Positions 34,845-43,648 of a stretch of 64,000 bases of DNA are shown here, piece after piece. A model generated the notes under the pieces. It had not been told where the DNA came from. It saw only the letters and a program-made list of their open reading frames with translations, and ran no database searches. The stretch is from positions 186,001-250,000 of the forward strand of contig NZ_CP015594.1 in assembly GCF_001647675.1 (NCBI RefSeq). Reading direction: 5' to 3'. Each line of letters opens with the position of its first letter. Within the stretch, counting starts at the first letter, position 1. Source of the DNA: Acinetobacter sp. NCu2D-2 (lineage in GTDB: Bacteria; Pseudomonadota; Gammaproteobacteria; Pseudomonadales; Moraxellaceae). The translations under genes and the position numbers were made by a program.

Positions 34845-36611
34845 GTGGAAAATGAGCAATTTCAAGCAACTCAGCCGGGGGTAGAAATCGATCCATGGAT
34901 CGAGTATCTCTGTCAGCCGCCTTTTAGTCAGGCTCGCTTTGAAATATCTGCCAAAAAATTGATGCAGCAGGTTTTAGATGCCATGCAGCAGGGAAACAGT
35001 TGTCTTCCAGCAGAGCAAAATAGTCTTTCTCTGTTGCATGATCTTGTTGGTGATGCTCAGAAAGCCCATTCACTTGCCCCCTTTATCTATGATCATGGGC
35101 AGTTGTATTTGTACCGGTATTGGGCGCTAGAGAAGTCGGTTGCAGAGCATGTTGTCCGTATTCAAGCGAATTCAATTGTACCTGTTGATTTGTCAGAACA
35201 TCAGCAGCAACTCTTGAGTGATCCTTATCAGCAACAAGCCTTAAACATGGTGGTTGAACAAGGCTTGAGTATGATTACAGGCGGACCAGGGACAGGGAAG
35301 ACCTTTACCTTGGCACATATTATTGCTGTATTGAATCAAGCCTTACCCAATATACGCATTGCCATGGCTGCACCGACAGGGAAGGCTGCACAGCGTATGA
35401 AAGAAGCATTGCAAAATGCATTACATAGTGAGGCATTGGCTGACTTTGACGTTCAAGCCTTGAAGCAATTACAACCTGTGACTTTGCACCGCCTATTAGG
35501 CTTAGGTAATCAGGCACAGCCTAAGTTTCATGCCAAGCAACCTTTGCCATATGATGTGATCGTGGTCGATGAAGCGTCTATGCTGGATTTACAGTTGTCG
35601 CAGATGTTATTTGCTGCCGTACCCAATCATGCACGCTTGATTTTATTGGGTGATGCCGATCAGTTGGCATCCGTCGATGTCGGTAGTGTTTTGGCGGACT
35701 TACAACAAGTGAGCGAGCTGAAAAAAAATCATGTGCATTTGATGAAAACGCGCCGTTTTGCAGATGGAGCACAAATTGGTGTGATGGCGCGATTTATTCA
35801 ACAAGACGACATGGCTCAAGATGTACTAGCGCAATTTGAGCAAAATGTGGTTCAAGCAACAGAATTACAGCCAATTTCATTGCACGATATTGATGTTGAC
35901 TACGCACAGTTAGAATATCTCACTGATGAAAAACTGAGTGCTTCAGTGCTTGAACAGTATTATACGAAGCTTATGTATGGCTATGCTGACTATGTTCAAG
36001 CATTAAAACAAGGGCAGGATCAGCAGAGTTTTAATGCTTATGTTGCCCATACCATTGAAATCTTTGATCAATACCGAATATTAACTGCGATTCGACATGG
36101 TGCGTTTGGTTTACACCAGTTAAATATGCAAATAGAACAGCGCTTATTAAACCAATTGGGACGTGTTAAACAAGGTGAATGGTATGAAGGTCGTCCGGTG
36201 ATGATGACTTATAATGATTACCAGTTAGGCTTGTCAAATGGCGATATCGGGATCTGTTTTTTACGTGAACATGATGGGCGAAGTCAGTTTGAAGTCTATT
36301 TTTCAAGTTTGGAAAAATGGGTCTTGGCAACACGTTTGCCGAAAAACATTGAAACCGCTTTTGCACTGACGATTCATAAATCCCAAGGCTCTGAATTTGC
36401 TCATACAGCGGTCGTATTAGATCACTTGGCGAAAAATCTACTCAGTAAGGAGTTGATCTATACCGCAATTACCCGTGCGAAAAAGGTAGTCAGTTTGTTA
36501 GTGAATCGTGATGCATTTACACAGGCATTAACAATCAAAACAACGCGACACAGTGGCTTGAGTCAAAAAATAGTGGAACAGTATCGCAATTTTAATGAAT
36601 ATGTGAACTAG
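34845..36611 (+). CDS. recD: Exodeoxyribonuclease V alpha chain RecD
   Basis: A 588-aa SF1B 5'-3' helicase subunit of RecBCD. Visible motifs are Walker A GGPGTGKTFTL, motif Ia AMAAPTGKAAQRMKEAL (in outline), VVDEASMLDLQ, LLGDADQLASVDVG, and the late ALTIHKSQGSEF and YTAITRAKK. I prefer the GTG at 34845 because GAGGA sits 7 nt before it; an in-frame GTG at 34821 has no binding site. It follows recB by 71 bp and completes recC-recB-recD. It ends before an 829-bp region of candidate RNAs. Confidence 0.92.
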   Translation: MENEQFQATQPGVEIDPWIEYLCQPPFSQARFEISAKKLMQQVLDAMQQGNSCLPAEQNSLSLLHDLVGDAQKAHSLAPFIYDHGQLYLYRYWALEKSVAEHVVRIQANSIVPVDLSEHQQQLLSDPYQQQALNMVVEQGLSMITGGPGTGKTFTLAHIIAVLNQALPNIRIAMAAPTGKAAQRMKEALQNALHSEALADFDVQALKQLQPVTLHRLLGLGNQAQPKFHAKQPLPYDVIVVDEASMLDLQLSQMLFAAVPNHARLILLGDADQLASVDVGSVLADLQQVSELKKNHVHLMKTRRFADGAQIGVMARFIQQDDMAQDVLAQFEQNVVQATELQPISLHDIDVDYAQLEYLTDEKLSASVLEQYYTKLMYGYADYVQALKQGQDQQSFNAYVAHTIEIFDQYRILTAIRHGAFGLHQLNMQIEQRLLNQLGRVKQGEWYEGRPVMMTYNDYQLGLSNGDIGICFLREHDGRSQFEVYFSSLEKWVLATRLPKNIETAFALTIHKSQGSEFAHTAVVLDHLAKNLLSKELIYTAITRAKKVVSLLVNRDAFTQALTIKTTRHSGLSQKIVEQYRNFNEYVN

Positions 36612-36664
36612 TTTTGTGTAGGCAAATGCTTACAAGGATTCGAGAAATTTGCGCATAGAGCTTT

Positions 36665-36693
36665 TTGTAACTTTTTGAGAAGATGGGCTACAT
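36665..36693 (+). promoter_or_regulatory. Putative promoter of the GGA-loop RNA
   Basis: TTGTAA (36665-36670) and CTACAT (36688-36693) are separated by exactly 17 nt. Transcription would start at about 36699, just before the first hairpin. Confidence 0.5.
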
Positions 36694-36696
36694 AAA

Positions 36697-36837
36697 GAAC
36701 CTAACAAGGAAAGTTAGGCATAATCGCATAATTATACTAATAACGTCGAAAGACAGCGAACTTACAATGACGTAAGTGAAAGAGGAAACTTACAGCCGCT
36801 AAGCCTTGTAGTTTTGGGAGAGACTACAAGGCTTTTT
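36697..36837 (+). ncRNA. Candidate structured small RNA with GGA-bearing loops (about 140 nt)
   Basis: After a plausible promoter come a hairpin CCTAAC/GTTAGG with loop AAGGAAA (36700-36718) and a GTC-GAAA-GAC tetraloop hairpin (36745-36754). Next is ACTTAC (36760-36765), GTAAGT (36772-36777) and a second ACTTAC (36788-36793). GTAAGT can pair with either ACTTAC, and the second option exposes AGAGGA in its loop. The 3' end is a 12-bp terminator stem with GGGA in its loop. AGCG/CGCT pairs can enclose the switchable part. Exposed (A)GGA loops recall Csr/Rsm regulatory RNAs, but this is inference. I recognise no Rfam family. Confidence 0.55.
36801..36837 (+). terminator. Strong terminator of the GGA-loop RNA
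   Basis: AAGCCTTGTAGT and ACTACAAGGCTT form a perfect 12-bp stem with a 10-nt loop, followed by TTTTTATTTT. No protein gene ends nearby upstream except recD, 190 bp away. Confidence 0.9.
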
Positions 36838-36904
36838 ATTTTGTTTCGTGATTAGTGTTGTATTAATTTGCTGGAAGAATTCATGATGCTTATTTATTTA
36901 GAAT

Positions 36905-37186
36905 TGTTTCGATGTAAGCAAAAAATGATAAGTGTAATATTGTACGAGAATTGAGTTAATTAATGTACGAAATGGCTTACATCGAGAGAGGATATAATCC
37001 TCTATGCGTACATTTCTAATCTGTCAAAATCCTTATTACAAGGACGTTAAACATTACCAACATGGAATGTGTAACTAGAAGAGAACGCGATAGGCGTCAT
37101 AATAAAAATAATAAATAAGAAAAATATAATCATAAGAGAAAAAACTACAGCGCATAAAAAAGCCCGAGTCTGACTCGGGCTTTTCT
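36905..37186 (+). ncRNA. Second candidate structured RNA upstream of rpsO
   Basis: A perfect 10-bp inverted repeat, CGATGTAAGC (36910-36919) and GCTTACATCG (36975-36984), is followed by GAGGAT-ATA-ATCCTC (36988-37002), which contains a perfect TATAAT. Then come TCCTT-ATTAC-AAGGA and a terminator at 37158-37184. Either the whole stretch is one RNA, or the TATAAT starts an about 180-nt RNA near 37005. No -35 match precedes the TATAAT. No ORF with a ribosome binding site is present. Support is structural only. Confidence 0.4.
37158..37186 (+). terminator. Strong terminator upstream of rpsO leader
   Basis: AAAAGCCCGAGT and ACTCGGGCTTTT form a perfect 12-bp stem with loop CTG, followed by a T-rich tail. 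It closes the second candidate RNA and separates it from the rpsO promoter. Confidence 0.92.
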
Positions 37187-37440
37187 TTATCTATTTTGAG
37201 CCACCGACATCAGAATGTAATCGACCTACATAAAACATGGATTGAATCCAATATTTCTGCTGCGTATCACATGGCTGAAATAACCGACCAAATGTCATTC
37301 AGCCTGTAGATGAGTTTTTGCAATTGTCATGATATTCACGTAAAATATTCGACTTGCTGTAGTGATGCACGGCAGTCAAAGTCTTGAATTCTCATTACTT
37401 TGATTTTTATCAAGATATATAAGCATCTCGGAGAAATCGA

Positions 37441-37710
37441 ATGGCTTTAACAAACGCAGATCGCGCAGAGATCATCGCTAAATTCGCTCGCGCTGAAAAC
37501 GACACTGGTTCACCAGAAGTTCAAGTAGCTCTTTTGACTGCTCAAATCAATGACTTACAAGGTCACTTCAAAGAGCACAAACACGACCACCATAGCCGTC
37601 GCGGTCTTATCCGTATGGTTAACCAACGTCGTAAGCTTCTTGACTACCTAAATGGTAAAGACCACGGTCGTTATGTTGCTTTGATCGGTGCTTTAGGTTT
37701 ACGTCGTTAA
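37441..37710 (+). CDS. rpsO: 30S ribosomal protein S15
   Basis: The 89-aa S15 protein binds 16S rRNA helices early in assembly of the small subunit. Sequence hallmarks are [20 protein letters not shown], the HHSRRGL motif and the basic [12 protein letters not shown] helix (here [13 protein letters not shown]). Length matches the family exactly. CGGAGA lies 7 nt before the ATG. As in E. coli, pnp follows, and the 5' leader with a hairpin at 37273-37304 may be the site of S15 autoregulation. Confidence 0.98.
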   Translation: MALTNADRAEIIAKFARAENDTGSPEVQVALLTAQINDLQGHFKEHKHDHHSRRGLIRMVNQRRKLLDYLNGKDHGRYVALIGALGLRR

Positions 37711-37776
37711 TTCGATTTAAACTTTTATTTTCGGGTTTATTGCATGTTTTGTGCTTTACAGCTGAAAACTAAAGTA

Positions 37777-37830
37777 GGTTTAGTATTTGACTAAACCAGT
37801 GGAAGGGGCGAATGTTTCGCTCCTTCTTTG
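37777..37830 (+). terminator. Tandem hairpins between rpsO and pnp
   Basis: GGTTTAGT-ATTTG-ACTAAACC (37777-37797) is followed by GAAGGGGCGAA-TGT-TTCGCTCCTTC (37802-37826) and TTTGTGTTT. The second is a likely partial terminator, matching the position of t1 in the E. coli rpsO-pnp operon, where leader hairpins are also processed by RNase III. Confidence 0.7.
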
Positions 37831-37956
37831 TGTTTAAAAATAGTGTTTATATCTAGTGAGGTCGGCTTCTAAGCTTTGTCATTTACTTAAACGTTTAAGT
37901 TGTGAATGCCAAACCTTAGGGGTCTCCACTAGAATAAAATCGGGAAACAAAAATAC

Positions 37957-40050
37957 ATGTCTATGTTTAATATTATTCGTAAAGAATTCCAATATGGCCA
38001 ACACAATGTTGTGCTAGAAACAGGTCGCGTTGCTCGTCAAGCGAATACTGTTGTGATCACAATGGGCGGCGTACAAGTACTTGTTGCTGTTGTTGCAGCA
38101 CCAACTGCTAAAGCAGGTCAAGACTTCTTCCCATTGACTGTAAACTACCAAGAAAAACAATATGCAGCAGGTCGTATCCCAGGTGGTTACGGTAAACGTG
38201 AAGGCCGTGCATCTGAAGCTGAAACTTTGATTTCACGTCTGATTGACCGTCCAATTCGTCCGTTGTTCCCAGAAGGTTACTACAACGAAATCCAAGTGAC
38301 AGCGACTGTGATCTCTTCTGATAAAACTATGGAAGCTGATATCGCTGCAATGCTGGGTACATCTGCTGCACTTGCAATTGCGGGTACACCATTCCGTGGT
38401 CCAATCGGTGGTGCACGTGTTGGTTTAATCAACGGTGAATACATCCTGAACCCGAACCACGAACAATTGAAAGAGTCTGATCTTGACCTTGTTGTTGCGG
38501 GTACTGAATCTGCAGTATTGATGGTTGAATCTGAAGCGAAAGAACTTTCAGAAGACCAAATGCTTGGTGCAGTATTGTTCGGTCACGACGAAATGCAAAT
38601 CGCGATTCAAGCGATTAAAGAATTCGCTGAAGCGGCTGGTGCTACTCCTTCTACTTGGGAAGCTCCTGCGAAAAACGAAGAGCTTCGTGCGAAACTTAAA
38701 GAAGCATTCGAAGCGAAAATTTCTGAAGCATATACCATTGCAGTAAAACATGATCGTTATGCAGCACTTGATGCACTTCAAGAAGAAGCATTGGCTCAAT
38801 TCGTTCCTGAAGGTGACGAAACTGGTCTTGCTGACGACGTAAACGAATTATTCGAAGATCTTAAATACCGTACCGTACGTGACAATATCTTGTCTGGTAA
38901 ACCACGTATCGATGGTCGTGATACCAAAACTGTTCGTGCACTTGACGTACAAGTGGGCGTGTTAGATCGTGCACACGGTTCTGCATTGTTCACACGTGGT
39001 GAAACTCAAGCACTTGTAACAACAACTTTGGGTAACACACGTGACGCGCTGATGGTTGATACCTTAGCGGGTACAAAAACTGATAACTTCATGCTTCACT
39101 ACAATTTCCCTGCATACTCTGTAGGTGAAACTGGTCGTGAATCTGGTCCTAAACGTCGTGAAATCGGTCACGGTCGTCTAGCGCGTCGTGGTGTTCAAGC
39201 TGTTCTTCCTGCAGCAGATCGCTTCCCGTACGTGATTCGTATCGTATCTGACATTACTGAATCTAACGGTTCATCTTCTATGGCATCTGTATGTGGTGCT
39301 TCACTATCACTGATGGATGCAGGTGTGCCAATTAAAGCACCAGTTGCGGGTATCGCGATGGGTCTTGTGAAAGAAGGCGAACGTTTCGCAGTGCTTTCTG
39401 ACATCTTAGGTGACGAAGACCATCTTGGTGATATGGACTTTAAAGTAGCAGGTTCTGCAAACGGTATTACTGCGCTTCAAATGGATATCAAAATCGAAGG
39501 TATCACTGAAGAAATCATGGAAGTTGCATTGAACCAAGCATATGCAGGTCGTATGCACATCTTGAATGCAATGAACCAAGTGATTTCACGCGCTCGTCCT
39601 GAAATTTCAATGCATGCGCCTACATTCCAAGTGATCAACATCAACCCTGATAAGATCCGTGACGTGATTGGTAAAGGCGGTGCAACAATCCGTCAAATCA
39701 CTGAAGAAACGAAAGCTGCGATTGATATCGAAGACAATGGTACAGTTCGCGTGTTTGGTGAAACTAAAGCGGCTGCGATGGCTGCTGTAGCGAAAATCCA
39801 AGCGCTTACTGCTGAAATCGAACCAGGTACAATCTACACTGGTAAAGTGATTCGTATCGTTGAATTCGGTGCGTTCGTAAACATCCTTCCTGGTACTGAT
39901 GGTTTACTTCACATTTCTCAAATCTCTAACGAACGTATTGCCAATGTTGCAGACGTATTGAAAGAAGGTCAAGAAGTGAAAGTACAAGTTGCGGATGTTG
40001 ATAACCGTGGCCGTATTAAATTGACTATGAAAGACATCGAACAAGCATAA
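37957..40050 (+). CDS. pnp: Polyribonucleotide nucleotidyltransferase (PNPase)
   Basis: A 697-aa 3'-5' phosphorolytic exoribonuclease and degradosome component. Two RNase PH domains (about 1-210 and 310-540) frame a helical domain. The catalytic core shows [40 protein letters not shown] and [18 protein letters not shown] (all outlined). The KH domain ([18 protein letters not shown], near 565) and the S1 domain ([20 protein letters not shown], near 625) complete it. A 246-bp gap with two hairpins separates it from rpsO. A strong terminator follows. Confidence 0.98.
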   Translation: MSMFNIIRKEFQYGQHNVVLETGRVARQANTVVITMGGVQVLVAVVAAPTAKAGQDFFPLTVNYQEKQYAAGRIPGGYGKREGRASEAETLISRLIDRPIRPLFPEGYYNEIQVTATVISSDKTMEADIAAMLGTSAALAIAGTPFRGPIGGARVGLINGEYILNPNHEQLKESDLDLVVAGTESAVLMVESEAKELSEDQMLGAVLFGHDEMQIAIQAIKEFAEAAGATPSTWEAPAKNEELRAKLKEAFEAKISEAYTIAVKHDRYAALDALQEEALAQFVPEGDETGLADDVNELFEDLKYRTVRDNILSGKPRIDGRDTKTVRALDVQVGVLDRAHGSALFTRGETQALVTTTLGNTRDALMVDTLAGTKTDNFMLHYNFPAYSVGETGRESGPKRREIGHGRLARRGVQAVLPAADRFPYVIRIVSDITESNGSSSMASVCGASLSLMDAGVPIKAPVAGIAMGLVKEGERFAVLSDILGDEDHLGDMDFKVAGSANGITALQMDIKIEGITEEIMEVALNQAYAGRMHILNAMNQVISRARPEISMHAPTFQVININPDKIRDVIGKGGATIRQITEETKAAIDIEDNGTVRVFGETKAAAMAAVAKIQALTAEIEPGTIYTGKVIRIVEFGAFVNILPGTDGLLHISQISNERIANVADVLKEGQEVKVQVADVDNRGRIKLTMKDIEQA

Positions 40051-40072
40051 TTTGCTGGATTCGATTCTTTAA

Positions 40073-40103
40073 AAAAAAAGCCCGCATCATGCGGGCTTTT
40101 TTT
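40073..40103 (+). terminator. Rho-independent terminator of pnp
   Basis: AAAAAAAGCCCGCA and TGCGGGCTTTTTTT pair perfectly around TCA, 23 nt after the pnp stop codon. Confidence 0.94.
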
Positions 40104-40331
40104 ATGGAAAATGATAAGAAAATTAGGCTTGATTTAAATGATTTACACGTTGAATAGTTTGATTTGGATGTTAGAAAATTTGTTTATACTATCCTTCTAC
40201 TAGGTATCAAAACTAATTGATTTTTATTGGATTAAATTTTTTAAAATCATTTTGAAAATGGTGTTTTCCACAAACTTTCTCCATGATTGTGGTTTATGCT
40301 TACGCCAAAATACTTACTCGGATGTTGGTTC

Positions 40332-42404
40332 ATGAAAAGTCGACTGCCAGAATTCAAATTCAACGCACTTATGCTTTCTCTATTGGCGATTTCAGCTACG
40401 GTGTCTGCAAGTGATCCTGTGACTACGGCAGCGTCTTCAAATTCAGAACCTTCTCCAACCACTGTACAGACTTTACCGACCATTACCTATGTCGCTGAAG
40501 AGGCAACTGCTAAAGACCCTGACATTAGTGCTATTCCAAAAGCAGTGATTAGCCGTGAAGAAATGGAGCAGTATGGCGATCAATCTGTGAAGGATGCATT
40601 ACGCCGTGCCGCAGGCATCCAAATGGGTGGACTTGGTTCTGGCCCACGTGGTGGAAATGGCGCAATGCGATTCCGTGGTGGTGGTGCACCGGTATTTTTA
40701 ATCAATGGTGAACCGGTACAAGGTGGACCGCGCGGTGGTATGTCGGTGGTGGATTCTATTACACCGGACATGATTGAACGCATTGAAATTGTGAAGCAAC
40801 CGAGTGTGGCACAAGCATCAGTGGCATCTTCTGCTGTTATTAATATTATTTTAAAAGAACCTTTAGATGATACACTCATCAGCGGGACAGTGCGTGCAGG
40901 TTATGGCTTTGCCGAGTCTGCTCAAAAAGAAGAAGAACGTAAAAATCTAAGCCTACAAATGGATGGTCGTCGTGACGCATTGATCTACAGTTTATCTGTC
41001 AATCAAATGTGGAATGACAGCACCAACGTCATTAAAAGCCAAAAAAATGGTGAAGATGCAAAACAAAATAAACGTATTACCGAACGCAAATCACTGATGA
41101 TTTCTCCACGTATGGAATACGAACTGGATGATCAGCAAAAGTTAATTGCTGAAGTGTTCTATCGTAACAACCAAAGCGATGGTCAAAGTGGTCGCCAAAT
41201 CCAAGATGATAAAAATGACAGTATTCGTTTGAATACTCGTTATGAACGCAAAGATCAGGGCAATAGCGATAAAATTCGACTTTCAGCAGAACATCAAAAT
41301 GAAACTGAAAAAACGCGCTTAGTAACAGGTACGAATATCATTGATCAAACCATCAATGAATATGGTCTGGCTTATGATGGCGTACGTAAATTTGATGATA
41401 AAAAACAGATTAAATTCGGTGTTGATTCGCGTGCCAGCGAATTAGAAAGCAATATAGAATCAACCTTAGATGAACAACGCTATGCGATGTATGTCGAGGG
41501 AAGTATGCGCGTCACTGACCGCAATACTTTGACCTTAGGTGTACGCCAAGAATGGTTAAAACGTTCGGGCTTAGTGGAATATTCAGATCAGCATTTCAGT
41601 CCTGTACTGGCACATCGTTTCGATTTTGATGAGCATTGGTCGCTACAAACTAATTTGTCTCAGGCGTTTCGTAGTCCGCGCGCAGACAGTCTGATGCCGA
41701 CAATTTCTGTCTCTAATGATGAAGATGCTGGCAGTTTAAGTAATCCAGACCGTGGTGGTAATCCAAATTTAAAACCTGAAAAAATATCAGCGATTGAATC
41801 AACTCTAGGCTATAACACACCTGCGGGTGGAGTAAACCTAACTGCGTATCACCGTAAAATTGATGATTATATTGAGCGGGTTATTCGCCAAGAAGGTGAC
41901 CGCTATATTGAAACACCGAGCAACCAAGACAATGCCACAACTTATGGGGTGGAACTGGCAGGGCGTTATGCGTTAAAACAAACTGAAAATGGTCATTCCT
42001 TTATGCTGAATGCACAAGTATCTACCGTGCGGGCTAAAGTTGAAGAGGCCAATGGTCAGGAACGCTTAGTCAGTGATGTTGCACCATATAGTGCAAGTGC
42101 AGGTGTGTCTTATAATTATCAACCTTGGCGTTTATCAACCAGTTTAAATGCAAACTATACACCTGCGTATAGCCGTGTATTGGATCAGGAACCCTATCGT
42201 CGCAGTAATAATCAACGCATTAATGTTGATATCAGCGCAACCAAACGTTTCGATAACGATTGGGCAGCCAGCTTCAATGCCCGTAATATTTTCAGCACAG
42301 ACTATAAAACGCGCTTAACGGATTTAACCAGTGGCGAGTTACATGAGGCACGAAGCTACGAAAGTATTCCAAGCTTTATGTTGAGCTTAGAAAAAAAATT
42401 CTAA
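40332..42404 (+). CDS. TonB-dependent outer-membrane receptor
   Basis: A 690-aa receptor with an N-terminal signal peptide (MKSRLPEFKFNALMLSLLAI, cleaved near VSA|SD). The plug domain covers about residues 65-180, with SVKDALRRAAGIQM, the Gly/Arg-rich RFRGGGAPVFLINGEPVQGG and MIERIEIVKQPSVAQ (all outlined). The barrel follows, with the family's NPNLKPEKISAIE motif and a C-terminal ...LSLEKKF ending in Phe. It imports a ligand, probably a siderophore, using TonB energy. I chose ATG 40332; the longer in-frame start at 40287 would place hydrophobic residues before the signal. I see no clear Fur box. Ligand unknown. Confidence 0.9.
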   Translation: MKSRLPEFKFNALMLSLLAISATVSASDPVTTAASSNSEPSPTTVQTLPTITYVAEEATAKDPDISAIPKAVISREEMEQYGDQSVKDALRRAAGIQMGGLGSGPRGGNGAMRFRGGGAPVFLINGEPVQGGPRGGMSVVDSITPDMIERIEIVKQPSVAQASVASSAVINIILKEPLDDTLISGTVRAGYGFAESAQKEEERKNLSLQMDGRRDALIYSLSVNQMWNDSTNVIKSQKNGEDAKQNKRITERKSLMISPRMEYELDDQQKLIAEVFYRNNQSDGQSGRQIQDDKNDSIRLNTRYERKDQGNSDKIRLSAEHQNETEKTRLVTGTNIIDQTINEYGLAYDGVRKFDDKKQIKFGVDSRASELESNIESTLDEQRYAMYVEGSMRVTDRNTLTLGVRQEWLKRSGLVEYSDQHFSPVLAHRFDFDEHWSLQTNLSQAFRSPRADSLMPTISVSNDEDAGSLSNPDRGGNPNLKPEKISAIESTLGYNTPAGGVNLTAYHRKIDDYIERVIRQEGDRYIETPSNQDNATTYGVELAGRYALKQTENGHSFMLNAQVSTVRAKVEEANGQERLVSDVAPYSASAGVSYNYQPWRLSTSLNANYTPAYSRVLDQEPYRRSNNQRINVDISATKRFDNDWAASFNARNIFSTDYKTRLTDLTSGELHEARSYESIPSFMLSLEKKF

Positions 42405-42423
42405 GTCTGTTATCTATAGTGAG

Positions 42424-42463
42424 AGCAGCATTGACTTAATTTCAACGAAAAGTGAATGCTGCT
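42424..42463. terminator. Hairpin between convergent receptor and ydcH genes
   Basis: AGCAGCATT (42424-42432) and AATGCTGCT (42455-42463) form a 9-bp stem with a 22-nt loop, followed by TTT. It directly abuts the minus-strand stop codon at 42464. Confidence 0.6.
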
Positions 42464-42691
42464 TTACTGATTTAGACTTTGCTGATGATTTCTCAAAATA
42501 GAATACAACTCATCTTTGAGTTTGAGCTTGCGCCGTTTGAGCCCTTCAATGTCGTGATTTAAGACATTGATTGGATTGAGTTCAAGCTGTGTGATTTCTT
42601 TGTCTAATTCACTATGCTCCTCGAAAAGTTTAGCAAAATGTGCATTATCTTCTCGTAAGGGCTGAATCAAATCCCGATATTCAGGGAACAT
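42464..42691 (-). CDS. YdcH/DUF465 family small protein
   Basis: A 75-aa helical protein of the YdcH (DUF465) family. I set the start at ATG 42691 because the protein then begins MFPEYRDLI-like (MFPEYRDLIQPLREDNAHF), as in E. coli YdcH. Upstream in-frame starts at 42727 and 42745 add an unconserved tail. Long charged helices (LFEEHSELDKEITQLE and IEGLKRRKLKLKDELYSIL) suggest a coiled coil. Function unknown in the family. Confidence 0.8.
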   Translation of the reverse strand: MFPEYRDLIQPLREDNAHFAKLFEEHSELDKEITQLELNPINVLNHDIEGLKRRKLKLKDELYSILRNHQQSLNQ

Positions 42692-42810
42692 ATGTTTAAT
42701 CTTTTTATTGCAATCTTTGGTCTTCATAAATACTGCGAATCTCAATAAAGGAAAACATGAAATAACCCTGTGACCTTAATATCAATATAAGGTCTGCCAT
42801 AGGTCGTAAA

Positions 42811-43143
42811 TTATTTTTTAAAGTTAGGGTGGCGTACTTCGCGGCGTAATTCCTGAACTTCATCAATCAAATCCAACATCATCGCAACCGCACTAAAGGA
42901 CGCATCAAAATCGCGTTGTAAACGATAAGCCCGTTGTGCACGCGTGACATCTTCAACAATAAATTTGGAATACGGATCGGTAGAGCGTTCAGGCAAAATA
43001 CCGTGTTCGATGAGCTGTAAGACCCATTCTGGACTTTGTCCACACGCCTGAGCAAAATGTCTTAAATCTAAAGGATGTTCATCCATAATTATGGAGGATG
43101 AAAAGCCGTGAGATCCCTGATCGGTGTACTGAATAGTGGTCAT
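42811..43143 (-). CDS. cbpM: CbpM-like chaperone modulator (MerR_2 type)
   Basis: A 110-aa protein resembling E. coli CbpM, which inhibits the DnaJ-like co-chaperone CbpA. The LRHFAQACGQSPEWVLQLIEHGILPE segment (outlined) and the C-terminal AYRLQRDFDASFSAVAMMLDLIDEVQELRRE helix follow the CbpM pattern. The start at ATG 43143 is supported by AGGAG 6 nt upstream; a longer in-frame ATG at 43272 is not. Unusually, no cbpA gene is next to it; its neighbours are ydcH and, after 505 bp, hslO. The name rests on similarity of pattern only. Confidence 0.65.
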   Translation of the reverse strand: MTTIQYTDQGSHGFSSSIIMDEHPLDLRHFAQACGQSPEWVLQLIEHGILPERSTDPYSKFIVEDVTRAQRAYRLQRDFDASFSAVAMMLDLIDEVQELRREVRHPNFKK

Positions 43144-43648
43144 GGCAGACTCCTTTAACACATGGTTTTGCCCTATTGAGATGAGCTCATGATGCAGAAC
43201 AACAAATGATGCTGTGCTGCGATTTAACTTACCCCAAGTGTCCATATATACATCGAGACGTTGCTCTATCAAAACTGACTTTCATCGCACCTAGATTCAT
43301 CTTTATTTTTAATTTCTAGGACTTAAGTGAATTCTATTTCTTGTGGAAATATCAATAAGCACTTAAATGATATAAAAGTCGGCTCGGTTTAATTTGGTGA
43401 AAAAATAACCGTGCATAAAATCATTATTGTAATTTTCCCCGCGTTATAACAGTAATTATTTGTACCTTATTGTTTCAACTTATGACAAGCTAAGGGTGCT
43501 TAAATGACTTATATTTAAGTCTTTCAATTATTAGAAATTCTAGTGCTTAAAATAAAATTGCTTCAATGCAGAAAAGATGTTTAGTTAGTTTGTATTAAAA
43601 TTTTGGCAATAAAAAACACTCCGAAGAGTGTTTTTAAATCATTTAAAC
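43144..43648. other. 505-bp intergenic region between hslO and cbpM
   Basis: It contains the hslO terminator at 43612-43635 and must hold the promoter of the minus-strand cbpM gene. It has no ORF with a credible start. Short repeats of CTTAAATGA occur near 43370 and 43500. I see nothing further that I can support. Confidence 0.5.
43612..43635 (-). terminator. Rho-independent terminator of hslO
   Basis: AAAAACACTC and GAGTGTTTTT pair perfectly around CGAA, just after the minus-strand stop codon at 43649. Confidence 0.9.

Larger units (their letters stand above)
36612..37440. other. 829-bp region between recD and rpsO without a protein gene
   Basis: No ORF here has a credible start. It holds two candidate structured transcripts, each closed by a strong terminator, and the rpsO leader. 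A weak hairpin after recD (GCAAAT 36622-36627, ATTTGC 36647-36652, followed by a T-run) may end the rec operon. In the rpsO leader GGCTGAA (37273-37279) pairs with TTCAGCC (37298-37304). Confidence 0.6.

Noticed and set aside
36697..37186. RNase P RNA, tmRNA, 6S or SRP RNA in the recD-rpsO gap
   Set aside because: None of the conserved cores of these RNAs is present, and the transcripts are too short for RNase P RNA or tmRNA.
38548..38799. Minus-strand and alternative-frame ORFs inside pnp, tex, recB and similar genes
   Set aside because: They are shadows of strongly supported coding sequence, with Cys/His/Ser-rich compositions and no start signals.
40104..40331. Fur box before the TonB-dependent receptor
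   Set aside because: The upstream region is AT-rich but has no convincing match to the 19-bp GATAATGATAATCATTATC pattern.
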